Notes: a model not told the origin generated them from the letters alone. 64,000 nt of DNA from Sinotaia quadrata (GCA_028829895.1 CM054179.1:57543891-57607890); one strand, 5' to 3'; shown: positions 1-15,046, numbered from the stretch's first letter. A program made the numbers and translations.

Positions 1-149
1 ACTATAACAGACGAGTCAGCAATAGGCGAACTAATCAAGTGGAACTATAACAGACAAGTCAGCAATGGGTGAACTAATCAAGTGGAACTATAACAGACGA
101 GTCAGCAATAGGTGAACCTAATCAACTGGAACTATAACAGACGAGTCAG
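1..149. repeat. 43-bp minisatellite, 3.4 units
   Basis: Units start ACTATAACAGACGAGTCAGC and run to TAATCAAGTGGA. The array may continue left of the window. Confidence 0.9.
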
Positions 150-1316
150 AACTCTATGAAAACAATAAGTATTTCTGGAGACAAAAATATTTTTTTTTTT
201 TTTAAATGGCTCAAAGTTGAACTTATTTATAATAGACACTATGGAATGTCTATAGGCATTTATTGACGGTTTTAGTAATGTAATTGATTTTTTCCCATTG
301 ATACTTCACCTGTGTGTTCTTCCTCAAATTACATTAAAAATCTGCTTGGTAGTTGATCTCAACAATCAGACTTCATTTCTGAATTTTATTTTCTTTGGAA
401 TTTTTAAAAATGTCCTTTAACATTGTCTGCTTGAGATGCCAATGAGATGAAGTGATGAGGGAAGGAGGTAAAATTATCTTCTCGTACATAACATACTTTA
501 TGGACAGCTCCTTGATTATATTCAGGTCTTGAGTTAGGATAATGTGAATGAACCCATAAGACCCATCATTTTATTTTGGTTTTTCAATTTCAAAATTAAA
601 TGTCTGTTACATGCATATGTAATTTTAGTGACAGCTGCTCGCTACTACTTATGAATATGGCAGACTAGTTCAGAATGGATGAATAACAGATGTATACTAG
701 TAATAGTATAACATGCCGAAGCATAAGAATGTTTATTAACTAGTGCTTTTGTTCACTAAACAGTTTGAATTTTTGTTTTCAATTTATTGTATTTTGCTTC
801 AATATCATTACTAGTGATCTAAAATAAGGCATTACTTTTGCTAAAGTTATAGCATTTGTGTGTGTGTGTGTGTGTGTGTGTGCTGAAACAAAATGATCTT
901 CTTTACACTTGTAATGTTAATTGAATATCCATCAAATTAAGTACATTGATGGAGCCATAGCAGATGTGTTTACCAGAAAACAAATTTTACATCCCATAGA
1001 ATGAATAAAGAGGTAAACAGGACTAAAATTCATTCAGGATTTGTGTGCCTCATCAAGTACATAAAATTCAATATTGTGTTGAATTAATTAATTTCTTTTA
1101 AGTACAGATAAATGAAAATAGTCTAGAATAATAATATATAGAACTGTGAATATAATACAATTTATTTTATTTGCTTCTGTAAATAATTATAGAAGTTGTT
1201 GCTTTATTAACTTTGACATTCCGTTTGTACTATAAGTGTTGCTTCCATTAAATTTAAGGGCTCACTTACACTTGCCTAGCATGACATTTAAATTTCCATC
1301 ACACACACCACTTTCT

Positions 1317-1462
1317 GAACAGTGTAGGACACCATGTTTGAAGAGTGTAGGACAGCACATTTGAACAGTGTAGGACAGCACTTTTGAACAGTGTAGGACA
1401 GCACTTTTGAACAGTGTGGGACAGCACTTTTGAACAGTGTAGGACAGCATGTTTGCACAGCG
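1317..1462. repeat. 23-bp minisatellite, about 6 units
   Basis: Unit GAACAGTGTAGGACAGCACT plus TTT. Open frames on the minus strand here are products of the repeat. Confidence 0.9.
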
Positions 1463-3382
1463 TGCATTAGATTGTTTATTTCCTTCTCACTTGATACCAA
1501 CAAAACACTTGAACATTTATTTAGTAAATTGACTTTGTTAAGGTACTAGCACTATTCTTATTCTTTTGCAGAAACTTCTTCAGGACCTCTCTGTTCCATC
1601 AAGGATCATTCTTAGAAATCCAGAGTTCATCATCATATCACTCCAATATTGTCTTCTGACCACCTTCTCATGTAATCCAAAAAATCATCACTTTTCTCTG
1701 ACATTTTATTAACTGCATCTATCAAGTCCTGTCATTTTTGTTAGGACTTATAAATTGAGAATATCATAGTACATTGTAAATGTTATGCTATCACATACAT
1801 ATTCAAGTTATAATTCTGTGAAAATTTTATTTTGTATTGCCCCACCACAAAAAAAAAAAGGTTTTATTTTCATAAGGATACAAAACTTTAATCTTTAAGC
1901 AGCCTTGAGATACTTTTCTCTTCTGAGTCACTTCATGTACATCTCAGAATTTGCTGCTTGACTTTCCCATTGTAAATATATTTTACAAAACTAAATTAAA
2001 ATATTTGGAACCTTTACAGAAATTGTTTTAACAAGAGAAAAAAAATCTTGTAAAAGTTCATAAATAAATATTTTTTAAAAAAAGATATTTTCCTTAAATT
2101 TTAGGACTTTGAAATTTTAATAGAACTGATATGTGTTTATGTGAATGACTACTTAATCTTTATAAAAGTCTAAGCACTTTACAGTATCAGTAAATAAGGA
2201 CAGAAAAAAATAGTTAAGTCAAAAGAAAATGTTTTACCAGTCCTATGTTAATATAGTTTTTAAAACTAAAGCAGTGTCACACAGGCAGATTTAGGCTCTA
2301 GGTAATCTTAGAACATTTTTTTAGAAGTTAACATTTTATTTAGAGAAAAAGACACATGTTCATAAGATTCAGTTTATTGTTTAACTATTTATTCTTTGGT
2401 GTTTGGTTAAGTTAAATGGTCATAAGTGATAGCTCTTTAATTTAAATTTTCTTTTGGGTACAGGTGTTTATACTACCTTATTGTTGCTACAACTGCTGGA
2501 TGCACATGGTATTGTTTTCCTGGGGTGAAAATGTTAAAATATCACTGTATGCTGGGGGGTGGGGGGTGGGGGGTGGGGGGGCAGGCAGGTCTCCTCTGTC
2601 TCCCCAGACACTAGTTTGTATTTCAACAACCTTGTTAAAGTTCACCAGTATTTGTTTTGTAACTTGATTAAAATATTTTTCAGCATTTGTGTCTATGTAA
2701 GGCTGTTTGCACAGTGTGTTACACTTATTCGCAAGTATGCACTATCCTGTTGTCATGAGCCATCTCCATTTTACATTCATTGCAAGAACTACACCAACCA
2801 CTCATCATTAATTAAATTAGTAACTATATTTTCTCCTGACATATAAATATTAATATATGGGACACACTAATTAAAAGAAAAAGCCATCCATGACAATACA
2901 AATGGACACACCACTTTTGTAGCTCTTTGGACACTTTGTCTCTGCTAATTCCAATGGACTTGGTCTCTCCAAACTACATGCTCAAACAACAATGAACATA
3001 GTTGTCTTACTACAGTTTCTGTGTGGCAGTTTATGAAATGAAGGAACACATATATGTCTGACTTAGATACTTAACTTGAAACTGAGGCAAAGATAGAGAA
3101 AAAAGATTCTAAAGCAAGCGTGCAGACAACATGTCAAAGCTCAATGAACAAGACAACTAGCAATTCCATATTTCCACAAACATATAAAACAGTCAAATCT
3201 CAAACAAACAGAGAGATAGCAAAGACAAACAACAATATGCACATCATATGAAAAATCCCACTGAAGATAAAAATTAAATTGACTCAGATTGAGCGAACAA
3301 GCTTATGCACTTGCCTTCATTCAAGTATCACCAACAACAGTAACAGTGCTTCCAGCACTAAACAAAATTACTTATTCTCTCT

Positions 3383-3681
3383 CCAAAACAAAATTCACAC
3401 TCAAATGTCCCTCCAAAACAAAATTCACACTCTATATCTTTACAAAACAAAATTCACACTCATGTCCCTCCAAAATAAAATTCACACTCAAAGTCTCTCT
3501 AAAACAAAATTCACACTCTATACCTTTCCAAAACAAAATTCACACTCAATGTCTCTCCAAAAAAATATTTACTCTATATCTTTCCAAAACAAAATTCATA
3601 CTCAATGTCTCTCCAAAACAAAATTCACACTATATCTTTCCAAAATAAAATTCACACTCAATATCTCTCCAAAACAAAATA
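3383..3681. repeat. 29-bp minisatellite, about 10 units
   Basis: Unit CCAAAACAAAATTCACACTC followed by AATGTCTCT. Because 29 is not a multiple of 3, three frames stay open over it, giving false ORFs. Confidence 0.9.
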
Positions 3682-4159
3682 TGCATTTTACTCATTTTTC
3701 TTTTAGATATACTGATATATTGTTATTTTACATGTAGACTCATTTAGTCTATTCATTTCCATTCTGGAAAAGACATTTGTGGGGTTTCTTGTTCTGGTCA
3801 TGTGGGATCATTTTTTTCACTGCTCAAAGTCTATGAATGATCAAAATCTATGAATCTTCAAAGTCTATGACTGTTTGAGGTCTATGTACTTCTGAGCAAG
3901 TGAGAGAATTTTATTACTGCATTTATAATTTTTACAAAGATCATCCTGACTTAATACATCACTCACAAAAGAAACTGAATCCACAATCCCATAGCAAAAT
4001 GTGTGCTTCATCTTTTCAAAAGAAAAAAATCACAGCCAGCAGTTTCCATGTCCAGAAAATTACTCTCTGAGATTGAACATTATACATGTTATAAGAGGGT
4101 TCACACTTTCAAATTCTGTAATCAAGCAGAAAATGTAATGGTCCTTGCTATGGAAGGTA

Positions 4160-4293
4160 GTAGGACAGTGGACACACCAAAATGTGGACAGCAATGGTGC
4201 ACTGGACACACTAAAATGTGGACAACAGTGGGACACAGAACACATCAAAATGTGTCAACAGTGTAACACTGAATACACCAAAATGTGGACAGA
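4160..4293. repeat. About 34-bp degenerate minisatellite, 4 units
   Basis: Units around GGACACACCAAAATGTGGAC, ending about 110 bp before the duplication start at 4402. Confidence 0.75.
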
Positions 4294-4401
4294 AAGAGCC
4301 ACTAGTGAAGATGTCAACAGTTGAGACACCATTTGCAGAGGTGGTATTAAATAATATCCGACCAACCAAACCTGTCATTGAGAGAGGGTACTACTATAAC
4401 T

Positions 4402-5304
4402 TACTCTAGTGGACTTTTCCTTGCATTATCACGAGGACATGCCACTTTGGACTATTAACACTCCCAAAGTAACAAGTATCTTCATTAGCACATTATAGTG
4501 TTCTGCAAAAAGTCCTGAGTGAACAGAGATATGCATTTCGCATCATCAATGGTGGATAAAAGCATTGATTGTGAGCTGCTAATCAACTCTTTTCCACACT
4601 ATATTATGGCCTTGTAAAGCATTTCTATGGTTACGAAGAGAATCTATGGTTTACGAAGAGAATGTTAAGGAAGTTGGTTTCAAAGATGATGAAAGAAAAG
4701 TTGTATGAACAATCAACGTATGTTTATGTCTCTCTCTCGTAAGAAAAAGAGGATTCTTTTACTACAAGAGCTACGTTTCAACAAGTGTAATGTCTTAATG
4801 CGCAGCTTTATGTTATTATTATTAAAATAAAACTAATAATGCGTACAACTAGCAAAATTGACTGCATCACTTGCAGTCTCGAAAACAGTCACTTTGGGTT
4901 CGCCAAGTCGTATTTGTGGGCGTGAAGGTTTATTATTTTCTGATTGGATGACGTAAATAGTCTGTATCCTTGGAAGAACACACCCCTTAAAGGTCATGAG
5001 TATGCGCACACACCATCACGCATATTAAAAAAAAAAGTATATTTCTTTGCTAAATTATACTGTAGACTTATTTATGGACACTTTATTATCACTCATACTA
5101 TAGTACTTTTATGTTAATTTATCTAATTATATAATGGAATATTTTTAAAATATACTACACAAGAACTATTTCACGCATACATACTGCCCCAATTCCAGCT
5201 GCGCTGCGTCGATTAGTTTTCAGGTCGTTCTCGACTTAAAAGTGTATGCATATTGGAACGTGTAATTTGTATTTTTGCCATTGCTGCTTTGGTAACCAGC
5301 AATA
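4402..5304 (+). promoter_or_regulatory. Probable promoter and 5' leader of ALDH4A1 copy 1
   Basis: About 900 bp upstream of the start codon, conserved in copy 2 (45628-46519). An inverted CCAAT box (ATTGG, 4943-4947) lies next to a CRE-like TGACGTAA (4949-4956). In copy 2 the corresponding site reads CGACGTAA (46166-46173). No clear TATA box and no start site can be fixed from sequence. A short inverted repeat (TTGCTG and CAGCAA, 5281-5302) lies just before the ATG. Promoter function is inferred from position only. Confidence 0.4.
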
Positions 5305-5345
5305 ATGACATCATTAGTAAAGAAGCAATTTATTCAGGCACTACG
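5305..5345 (+). CDS. ALDH4A1: ALDH4A1 copy 1 exon 1 (start codon, presequence)
   Basis: Encodes residues 1-13 and two bases of codon 14. The ATG at 5305 opens a basic, amphipathic stretch. The donor GTAAGA follows at 5346. Joined to exon 2 it makes an Arg codon and keeps the frame. Identical in copy 2 (46520-46560). The true 5' end of the transcript cannot be seen. Confidence 0.8.
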
Positions 5346-8300
5346 GTAAGAAATATATTTATTTAATGCTTAAATATTTTGAACTTTTAAAACTTTCCCA
5401 ACATAGTCTTAGAAGTTAATATAGGCCTACTCTTAGGTCATTGTCAAACCATCTATTTCTATGGTGTATATACTATTAGATCTAAAAATCACAGAATAGT
5501 AGGCTATATTTAAGATTACAAGAAAGTGTGGAGCAGTATTCATATAATTAAAGTATTTCGTATTCTTACGATTTTTGACTGTATTCTAGTTTGTACTTGC
5601 ACATGTACTTGCCCTACTTGGTGTGCAGTCATTAGTTCACCGTAGTTGATCATGTTTGGTACATAGGCTTGTTTAATGTAACCCAGCTTTGAAATCAACG
5701 ATCGTTTAAAAACAATTTTATAAAGTAGTCATTAAACGCATTTATTTTTACTTTTATAAAATTGTTAATTGATCATTAGTACTGTGAAGCCATCAACATT
5801 TTGCGAATTTTATATTATTGATGAAGTGAAGTCATAGATATTGACAGATCTCTGACAGTTCTAAAATCACTCACAAGATATAGTGAATCAATAACAGCTA
5901 CATCATAGCATGGGAGCAAATGTTAATATATTTATATATTGTTTTATGTAAAATATATTTTTTACAGCTTAGGCTATTTGCTGATGATTTTTATTTAAAC
6001 TACATGCACATGTTTATTGAATTAAATATAATTAAATATTTTATTTCTTTATTTGATTATTTACTTGCATAAGTGTTTGCACAGCTTGTCGTTTATACCC
6101 TGATTCCTAAACGTATCGGTTTACATAAAAATCTATATTATGTACAGTTTTTACTGTATAACAGTACACCTTTACATTAACCAACTTTCTTACTGTGTAT
6201 TATTATTATATAACTATAACACAAAATATATATAGTCCTTTATTACAATGTGTTTGATAATAAAGTAGATTTATATTAGAGCATTTTATGAATATATTAT
6301 ATATATATATTTATTTTTAAAAGGCAAAAACATTTATTTCGAGTAATTTCAAATGTTACTGCTTATACTGCGGTAAATGAGCCAATGTTGGAATATGGTC
6401 CTGGCAGTCAAGAAAGAAATGACCTAGATGAAGCTCTCAGACGCTTTGAAAATAAAGTTGTAGATATACCCATTGTGGTTGGGGATGAGGAGATACGCAC
6501 TATACATATTCAACACCAGCTTAGGGTAAGTAATTATCATAAAGCTTCATTGGAATACAGTAAGGAAAGCTGATGACTTATTGGATGTGACTGTACATGG
6601 AAATGATCACATTAGAACAGGATGTGTAAATTAACATATCTTCACAACAATTGAAAGTCACCTTTCCTTATCAGTTCATACTGTCTTTGTAAACTAAAGT
6701 TAAAGTGTAAAATATTGTAACTGCAAATAATAATAATTTTGTTTGGATTTTGGAAGAATCTCAGGTTTATTTAATTAAATGCTGAAAATTGGTATAATTA
6801 AATAGTTTATAAACTTCTCTCAACTGGACAGTGAATATACTGAAAATAATTAGATTAAATTAATTTGAATGTTTTCAATAATTAAATGTAAATATTATTT
6901 CCACAAAATCTGCAAATGTATTTTAATCATATTATAATAATTTGGAACAACTTTCTTTTTGATTAATGAATATTACTGTGAAATTAAATATATATTAATG
7001 ATGTATTTTATTGGCTTATTTCAGATTTAATATATAACTTTTCATGTTTGTGTCTTCACTCATACTTTTGCATGCTAATAGTAATACAGTATTAGGCTAC
7101 AGTTTCATTTAATTAATGTTTCCATTCAATCAGTATCTAATTTTCATTACAGCCTTTTGACCACCAGAAAAAGGTTGCATCATTCTATTATGCCACACCT
7201 GTAAGTTGTTCCTGAGATATCTAATAGTAATATAAATTAATTTGTAGTATTTATAGTAATTTTAATTAACAGTTTTTCCCAGATGGCTTTCTCCAGTAGA
7301 AAATCCAATTCTCCATTTTTACAATGGTGGGAAATTCCAAATTTAAACTCTTGCAGAACCTTAGATACAGATTTGTAGTAAAAAATATAGACCCTCTCTT
7401 TGAGAGAGGCCTTGACAGGTAACCATTTAACATGCCATTATCGTTGTTACATTCCATTGTTTGTTAGAGACCCTGTCTCAGAATGAGGATTTAAAGAATG
7501 TTAAATTGTAATGTTACACCATTGCTGATGACAGACTGGTTGCTAGACTCACCCTTCAGTATCCTTAATTAATTCTCTCAGTTTAGATATTAATTATAAT
7601 GACAGATGAATCTGTGTAATATTGTGTGAATTGGACACATCATCCTAATAACAACTGATTATGCATACAAAGATTCACATTGACTTCGGCCCCCAGCCCA
7701 ATTCCTTTCAGTCTTCTCTTGCTAATAATTAGCCAACTTCTGTTATTTGGATAACAAAAATATAAAAACTGAATATTTAACACTTTAACAAATTAGTGAA
7801 TCCATACATCAATACATTCAATATGAAGGTTATTAGGACTACCTATTTTGTCTTTAAATGTTTATATGGATCGTAACATGAATTCTGATCTCAGGGCTTG
7901 TTAGACGCCCGCTTATCTTTCATCATCAGTTATCGGAGAAGTCCCTCAGGCAATTCACACATCAACAGTTCGTTGTTAAATGTTCTAGCCAAATGGTCTG
8001 CATAACTCATCACACTTGAATAGTGTACCTTGGCATCAGGTCCTCAACTCAATAGCCGTAGAACTCAGCATCAACTGAAATACCAACCTGGAATTCCCAA
8101 ACTGAATTCCAACCAACATGGAACCAAATTCCGGAATATAAACCTGCTCTGAAACAATAGCAAATATTTCCATGAGCGGAAAACCTATAGTTCGCCGATC
8201 CATATTTAGTAGCAACAGACAGATAGGTGTCCTATTACAATTGACTTCAATTCATACTTTTACAAGGAAGATAAAAATGGTTTAAACCACGCATATGCGT

Positions 8301-8814
8301 TTTACAATTAAAATAAAAATATGTCCACACACAGGTGGGTTATAATTATCATATTAGCAAAAAATGTTTCGAATGCGCACAATTTACATTTTACAATTGT
8401 CAACTTAATCATTTCTTTAGTGGAGATAAAATAACATTCCATAATTAATATCATTATACATTTCAATAAATCATTAGAATTATGGGGCACCTGTTAACTT
8501 GGTCTCTCTATTCTCTGGCCATATGTCAGGAGAAAATAGTAACACATCCATATCAATCACAATAAAATATACTCCCTAATTCATAATTGCCAGTAATCCA
8601 CTACGGTGCAATGCATGCAATTACATAACTTGGCTGTGATCGCTAGTGCAAAGAAATGCATAATACAAAAGATGAAAAACATAAAAAGAGTTTAATACTT
8701 CAATGAAAATAAATTTTAGATAGGAGGTCAGGCATCAATTGCCCTTGACTCCATAACAATTGTAAATTTAGGTGTCTTATAGTAACTACATTTGTCAAAT
8801 TTGTGTGTGTGTGT

Positions 8815-8862
<48 letters not shown>

Positions 8863-11800
8863 ATGTGTGCGTGCGTGTGTTCCACTATGTCTGTATTAGA
8901 ATTTTAATGTTAACACTGTCTGCATTGTCTGACAAATAATGAGATGTAGAGAATCAGTTCCATATAATGTAATGAATAACTATGTCAAGATTTGCAGAAT
9001 CAATTCTATGACCTAACTTGAAACACATCACTATCTCAGACTATGATCAGTCCTGTGACATAAATTGAAATACGAGTAATTATTTTTTGGCCAGATAATT
9101 GAAAATTGGGTCTAGTATGTTATTATCACGTCTATGATTGAGTTATAGACTTGATAAATCCTGCCTCTGATAGAAATGAAGGCATAGCATTTCATATATA
9201 TTTTATCAGTGATAAAGCTAGAGACTTGATATCATGTCTTTGACAGAAATTCAGTTCTAGACTATCAGGTCTGTAAAATGACTTTAGACTTGATATTTCT
9301 TGTGTGGGATACAACTTAAGATCTAATATTTCAAATATTTCATAAATAATATTATATATTTGGCAAAATTTTGAGAGCTAGACTGTCTTGTCTGTAAAAG
9401 GACTTTAGACTTGATATTTCATGTGTGAGACAACTTAATGTTTAGCATTTTATATCTTTGGCAAAATTTGAGATTAGATATCTATGATTGAACTTGAGAC
9501 TTCATAGGTCATATATTTGACAGAACTTGAGAACTAGTAAATCATATCCATTATGACAGAACCTGAGAACTAGTAAATTATGACAGAACCCAAGAACTAG
9601 TAAGTCATATCCATTATGACAGAACTTGAGAACTAGTAAATTATGACATAACCTGAGAACTAGTAAGTCATATCCATTATGAAAAACTTGATACCAGGTA
9701 TATCATAGGACTTAAGCCCTAATAAGTAATATGTCATTCCAATAACAGAACTCAAGATTTAGTATATTATATCTATTATATCTGTTATATCTGACCAAGT
9801 ACATAAAATTACTTAAAAGCATTTTTCAATATATAATAAAGCAGTATCTCTAAGCACTACCAGTACTGTATACATCCTTCTTTGGGATAAATATTCTTCT
9901 AACATAGATATAATTACATAAAAACTATTCAAACAAATCAGAGCATGTGAAGTCATGTACAATTTGGTATTTTATTTTGTTTTTCTGATAACTTAACAAC
10001 ACTGTTAATAAATTTAATATTTAGTTCTTAATAGCTAGTAACATTAAAAATGTTTTTGCTAGGATGTCCTGAAGAAAGCAATCAGTGTCAGTCTCAAAGC
10101 TCGTAAAGATTGGGAAAGGCGCTCTTTAGATGAGAGAAGCAAAATATTCTTAAAAGCTGCTGATTTGATCTCCCAAAAGTACCGCATGGATATTTTAGCA
10201 ACAACAATACTCGGTCAGGTGAGTCTGACGGAGTTGCATTCATTAAATTTTGTGATTCTCTCTAGGGTTAAACAAATCTAAATGCGACTTTCTTTAGTTC
10301 TCTGCTAAACTGTAAAGCAACAGTTAAATTTTCAAATGACTGTCAGTTGACCTAAAATAAATAAAGAAGCATGTATTTTGTATTTCTGACTTTAATGAAT
10401 CCAGTAACAGCTTTGTTATCTAGAATATTGCTGCTTTGTTATCCAGCATATAGTTACTTTGTTACCTCACTTTGCTATCCAGCATTGTAGCATATTTTAA
10501 TAATTTTCTATTAAATTGTGTAGTTTTGCAGGCTAAAACTAGTCTTTAACTTAATTGTGTTACATTAAATTATGTTTACAGGCTAAAACTATTCCTTATT
10601 TTAATCATTTTCTATTAATTAAAAAATTTATATTGTTTGCAGGCTTGACTATTCCTTATTTTAATCATTTTCTATTAATTATATAATTTACAGGCTAAAA
10701 CTATTCCATATTTTAATCATTTTCTATTAATTATATTGTTTACAGGCTAAAACTATACCTTATTTTAATCATTAATTTCTATTAATTATATTATTTGCAG
10801 GCTAAAACTATTCATCAAGCAGAAATTGATGCTGGTGCTGAGCTCCCTGACTTCCTTCGTTTTAATGTTATGTTTGCACAGGTATGATGATTATTTTGTT
10901 CTAGGTACTATAGCAACTTCTCATTTCTTCCCAATTTTCTGACCTCTTTCATTGTAATATAATGTTTGCACAGGTAAGGTACTGGTAGTGATTTTGTTCT
11001 AAGTTATTACAGTTGGTTTTATGGTTTTATTTATCTGTATTTCCTGATTAAGTTCATTGTAATGTATGTAATTTAATCTGATATATTATTGATAGTTAAT
11101 TTTTATCTAACTACTGAATAGTTTAGATTTCATTTCTCTTTATCCCTATTTACTTTATAGCCTTAGTATTTTGTATTTTATTTTATTTTATTTAAAAGTA
11201 ATATTTTGTACATTAGTCATGCATAACTTCAACTTTTTATATTGAAATATGTTTGTCTTACTTAAAGGGATTCATAAAGTAAAGAAAATTTAATCAGAAG
11301 TTGGATAATGGCAGATTGTTGATTCACAAGGGGATAGATAACAACATTTTCAAAATATGCCATTTATTTCCACCATACACTACAGTATGTTCACCAATCT
11401 GCCAATTTACATGCATCTAAACAACAATAGTAAAAGAAGATTTAATAAAGTACTTAATCTTTTCAAAATTCTAAGCTCTTTACAATTATATACATATACT
11501 ATGCAATGAGTGTGTACAAACTGCATAAACATTATAAGATAACTACAGATAATATAAAAAATAAAATGATTATACAGGCAAAATTGCTGTTTACAAAAGA
11601 AAAACATAAATAAAATGAATTTGAAAATGCAATTAAAAGAAATATTGACATAGAAGAGACACTGCCAATCTTGCTGACAAAAAAATTAGTCAATAACTAT
11701 GTCACTATTTGTAATCTGTAACTCACTTTCACCATTTATGAAAGCATTATCAGCAAATTAAGTTTGCTGACTCATGTGCTTGACTCTCTATGACCATTTG

Positions 11801-14800
11801 TAACATAAATCTGATGTCAAATTGTTGATTACTGTAAAGTTTGTTGATTAATTTGCTTCTTTTACTATGGTACCAGGAGTACACTATTTTCTGGTATAAA
11901 GCAATCTTTACCAGTAATGTATAGAACAGTCCTTTGCCAGCATTGTTTGAAGTTAATTATTTTGTTAAGAAATAATCTTAATTCTGTTAAAATAGGAAAT
12001 TTAGTGTCATGTACATGGTAGTTGATGATGTACATATTCTTATTTGCATTACTTTTTGTATATTTTTGTCTCCATTTACCATAGGTCTATTTATTTAATA
12101 CAGTATAACATCATTAATTAATTAATTATTTTGTATAACTGAAATACTGAAGTTTAGTTTTGATATTGCATAAGATTAAGAGTGTATGGAAGTGGATGCT
12201 TACAGATTAGCTAGCTAAGAGGTGAGAAAGAGATTAATTAAGTATAAGAGAGAGAAGTAGTGGTTGGTCAGCATATTAAAAGTGTGCTCCAAGGCAGAGA
12301 GACTAAAAGTCAATAAAGTATGACCAACCAGAAAATAACTATTAATATGTTCTTGAAAAAATCACCAATGACAGGAGTCGATTTACATTTCAACCCTATG
12401 AGATGAAAACCTATACCCAGTGACCAGTAAAATCCTTACAAGATTAAAAAAAAAGAACTGGCATGATAAAAATATATAAATATGCTATTAAATAATGTCA
12501 ACAGTTTAAACAAAAAATGCCATACAATAACTAATTTTACACATATTTACATGTCTGAAACTTTATTTTATTTTTTTAATTTTTGTGTGTCTTTTTTATC
12601 ATATGCATCATGCACTTTAAAATGTAACCAGATATTTTAAAATCTATGCAGCAGGTGCCAGTGTCTATTTTACATTGTACTGCTTTCTTATCCTTAAGGC
12701 AGGACATGTCATTATTATGTCATTTAGATTTATGATTCATACTTTTGATTTTATACAAATTTTATACTTCTCAAATATGAATGATATGAACCCTTTGTAT
12801 ATGCTCCCATACACAATAAATATAATCAGCATAACGCTTACCGATTAAAGTTCACCAAGCAGTTTGTATTATGATATTCCATATTATATCAATGTTTACT
12901 GATTAAAATGTATTAGAGTTTGTTTTATATCATGCAGTACCACTGGCTAATGTAACATTTGCTGATTACAGTGTCAGTAGTAAATTTTATATACAATATC
13001 CCACTGACAGATGTAACATTTGCTGATTTCAGTGTCAGTAGTAAATTTTATTATAATGTACAATATCCCACTGACAGATGTAACATTTGCTGATTTCAGT
13101 GTCAGTAGTAAATTTTATTATAATGTACAATATCACACTGACAGATATAACATTTGCTGATTACAGCAACGGCCTTTTAATTAGTTATTACTAGATATAT
13201 CTGATTTATACACAATTACTTTCAATGTTATTATTATTTTAGTTATTATTAGAAATATGACTATAAAATAAATGTTTCCTTTGTGTCAGTTGTAAGTTGG
13301 AAATGTGCCTCTAAAATAAATATTTCCGTATGTTATTTTTACTAAAGATATTACTGTATGACATTAATGTATTATAAGCTAGTTAATGCTACATGTCTCT
13401 GATGGGAAACAGAATTAGGCAAGCCATTGTTATGAAGAGCCATTGGTCATTTTGAAAAAACGCAAAATGAAATGGCATGGGCATGTCACACAATCAACAG
13501 GGCTTGCCAAGACATTGTAAGGTACTGTGCAAGGAGAGCAAAGGAGAGGAAGACAGAGGAAAAGATGGGAGGATAACATCTCAGAGTGGACAGGACTAAG
13601 CCGAGTGATAGAGTAAGATTAGCAGAGAACAGAATGGAATGGAGGAAGCTGGTTGTCAGATCATCAGTGGTGCCCGAACAGTCGGCAAGACTAAGGGATA
13701 GATAGATAGATGTCTCTGAATGTAGGAAACAAGTTTACTTGCAGTGATTTAGTATGTATGTATTATTTTTAGTGTTTTCACTGTATGGAACTTTGTAAGG
13801 TGCATTTGAACTTATACTGTATCAGTGTTAGTGATTGTTGGTAATATATTATGAAATTACTTTTGTTGTGTCTATTTCAGAGTTAATATTAGAGTCTTTA
13901 TCTTTCACTGAGGAATTGTTATATTAAAAAAGTGTTATGTTATTCTGTTCGCAGCAAATTACATCATATCAGCCAATTAGCCCAAATGCTGCAATTCGTA
14001 ACTGTCTTCTCTATAGAGGAATGGAGGTAGGTTTTAAATATTTTGAATATTGTACATATTTCACTTTATCATTTCCAATGTTTGATGTGCATTTATGAAA
14101 GTGTGTACTTTGTTAGTGTACATTTGTTCATTGTGCATGTATTTATATGTAGTGAATGTGTAGTGTGCATATCTAGTGAATATGTACTGTGCAATTAATT
14201 ATATGTTCTCTAGTGAATATTTATTTGTTGATGTATTGTGTAGTGAATGTGCATGTATTTATGTGTTCTCTAGTGAATATATACTATGCACTTATTTATG
14301 TGTTCTCTAGTGAATATGTATTGTTGATGTATTTATGTGTAGTGAATATGTACTGAGCAGGTATTTATGTGTGCACTAGTGAGTGTTTATATGGTTACAT
14401 GCATAATATATTCAATTACTGTTATCTCGTTTCCATCAGAATAGCAAATGATACATATTTTGTTGGTGTTTTAAAGTTGATAATATATTTGGCTTTAATA
14501 GTTTATGTGTATTGCAGGGGTTTTGGGTGGCAGTGTGTCCTTTCAACTTCACAGCTATTGGTGCACATTTACCCATGGCACCAGCATTAATGGTAAAACT
14601 TAAATGTTTGATAAAACAGAGAATAGAAATAGCTCAGAATTATAAGAATATATTATGATGTTTAAAGTACTGTTGCAATGAATAGGATAATAGAATAGGA
14701 ATGTGGAAATTTGTATGAATAAAGTATATATTTATGATAATTATTATGAACATACTTTGTTTATTAATCATCCACTTGCCATACTGTAGTTATTACATTT

Positions 14801-14993
14801 ATCAGTGCAAGGTTTTACATTTGAGTTTTAATACTCATAATGATAATAAAGTGATTTTCACTTAAATTTGGACTGTTTATTAATTGCTTTATGTGATTAT
14901 ATACCCAAATGAGAGACCTATATTAATGAGCATTGCCCCTCTAACTTTGTGGGGGTTGTAATTATGTATAATAGATATATAAAATAAATTTAT

Positions 14994-15046
<53 letters not shown>

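Larger units (their letters stand above)
150..4401. other. Left flank of the duplication, no gene seen
   Basis: AT-rich sequence holding the arrays listed separately and a GT microsatellite (857-882). Open frames here follow the repeats or are too short to support. It is not repeated before copy 2. Confidence 0.6.

Noticed and set aside
1..149. CRISPR-like array
   Set aside because: The units are continuous with no unique spacers, so it is a minisatellite, and the genome is eukaryotic.
3279..3737. 152-codon open frame on the plus strand
   Set aside because: It runs through the 29-bp minisatellite, and the protein is a repeat of the unit. Two frames stay open for the same reason.
7266..7457. 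Minus-strand open frame in ALDH4A1 intron 3
   Set aside because: Copy 2 shows substitutions and indels across it with no sign of coding constraint.
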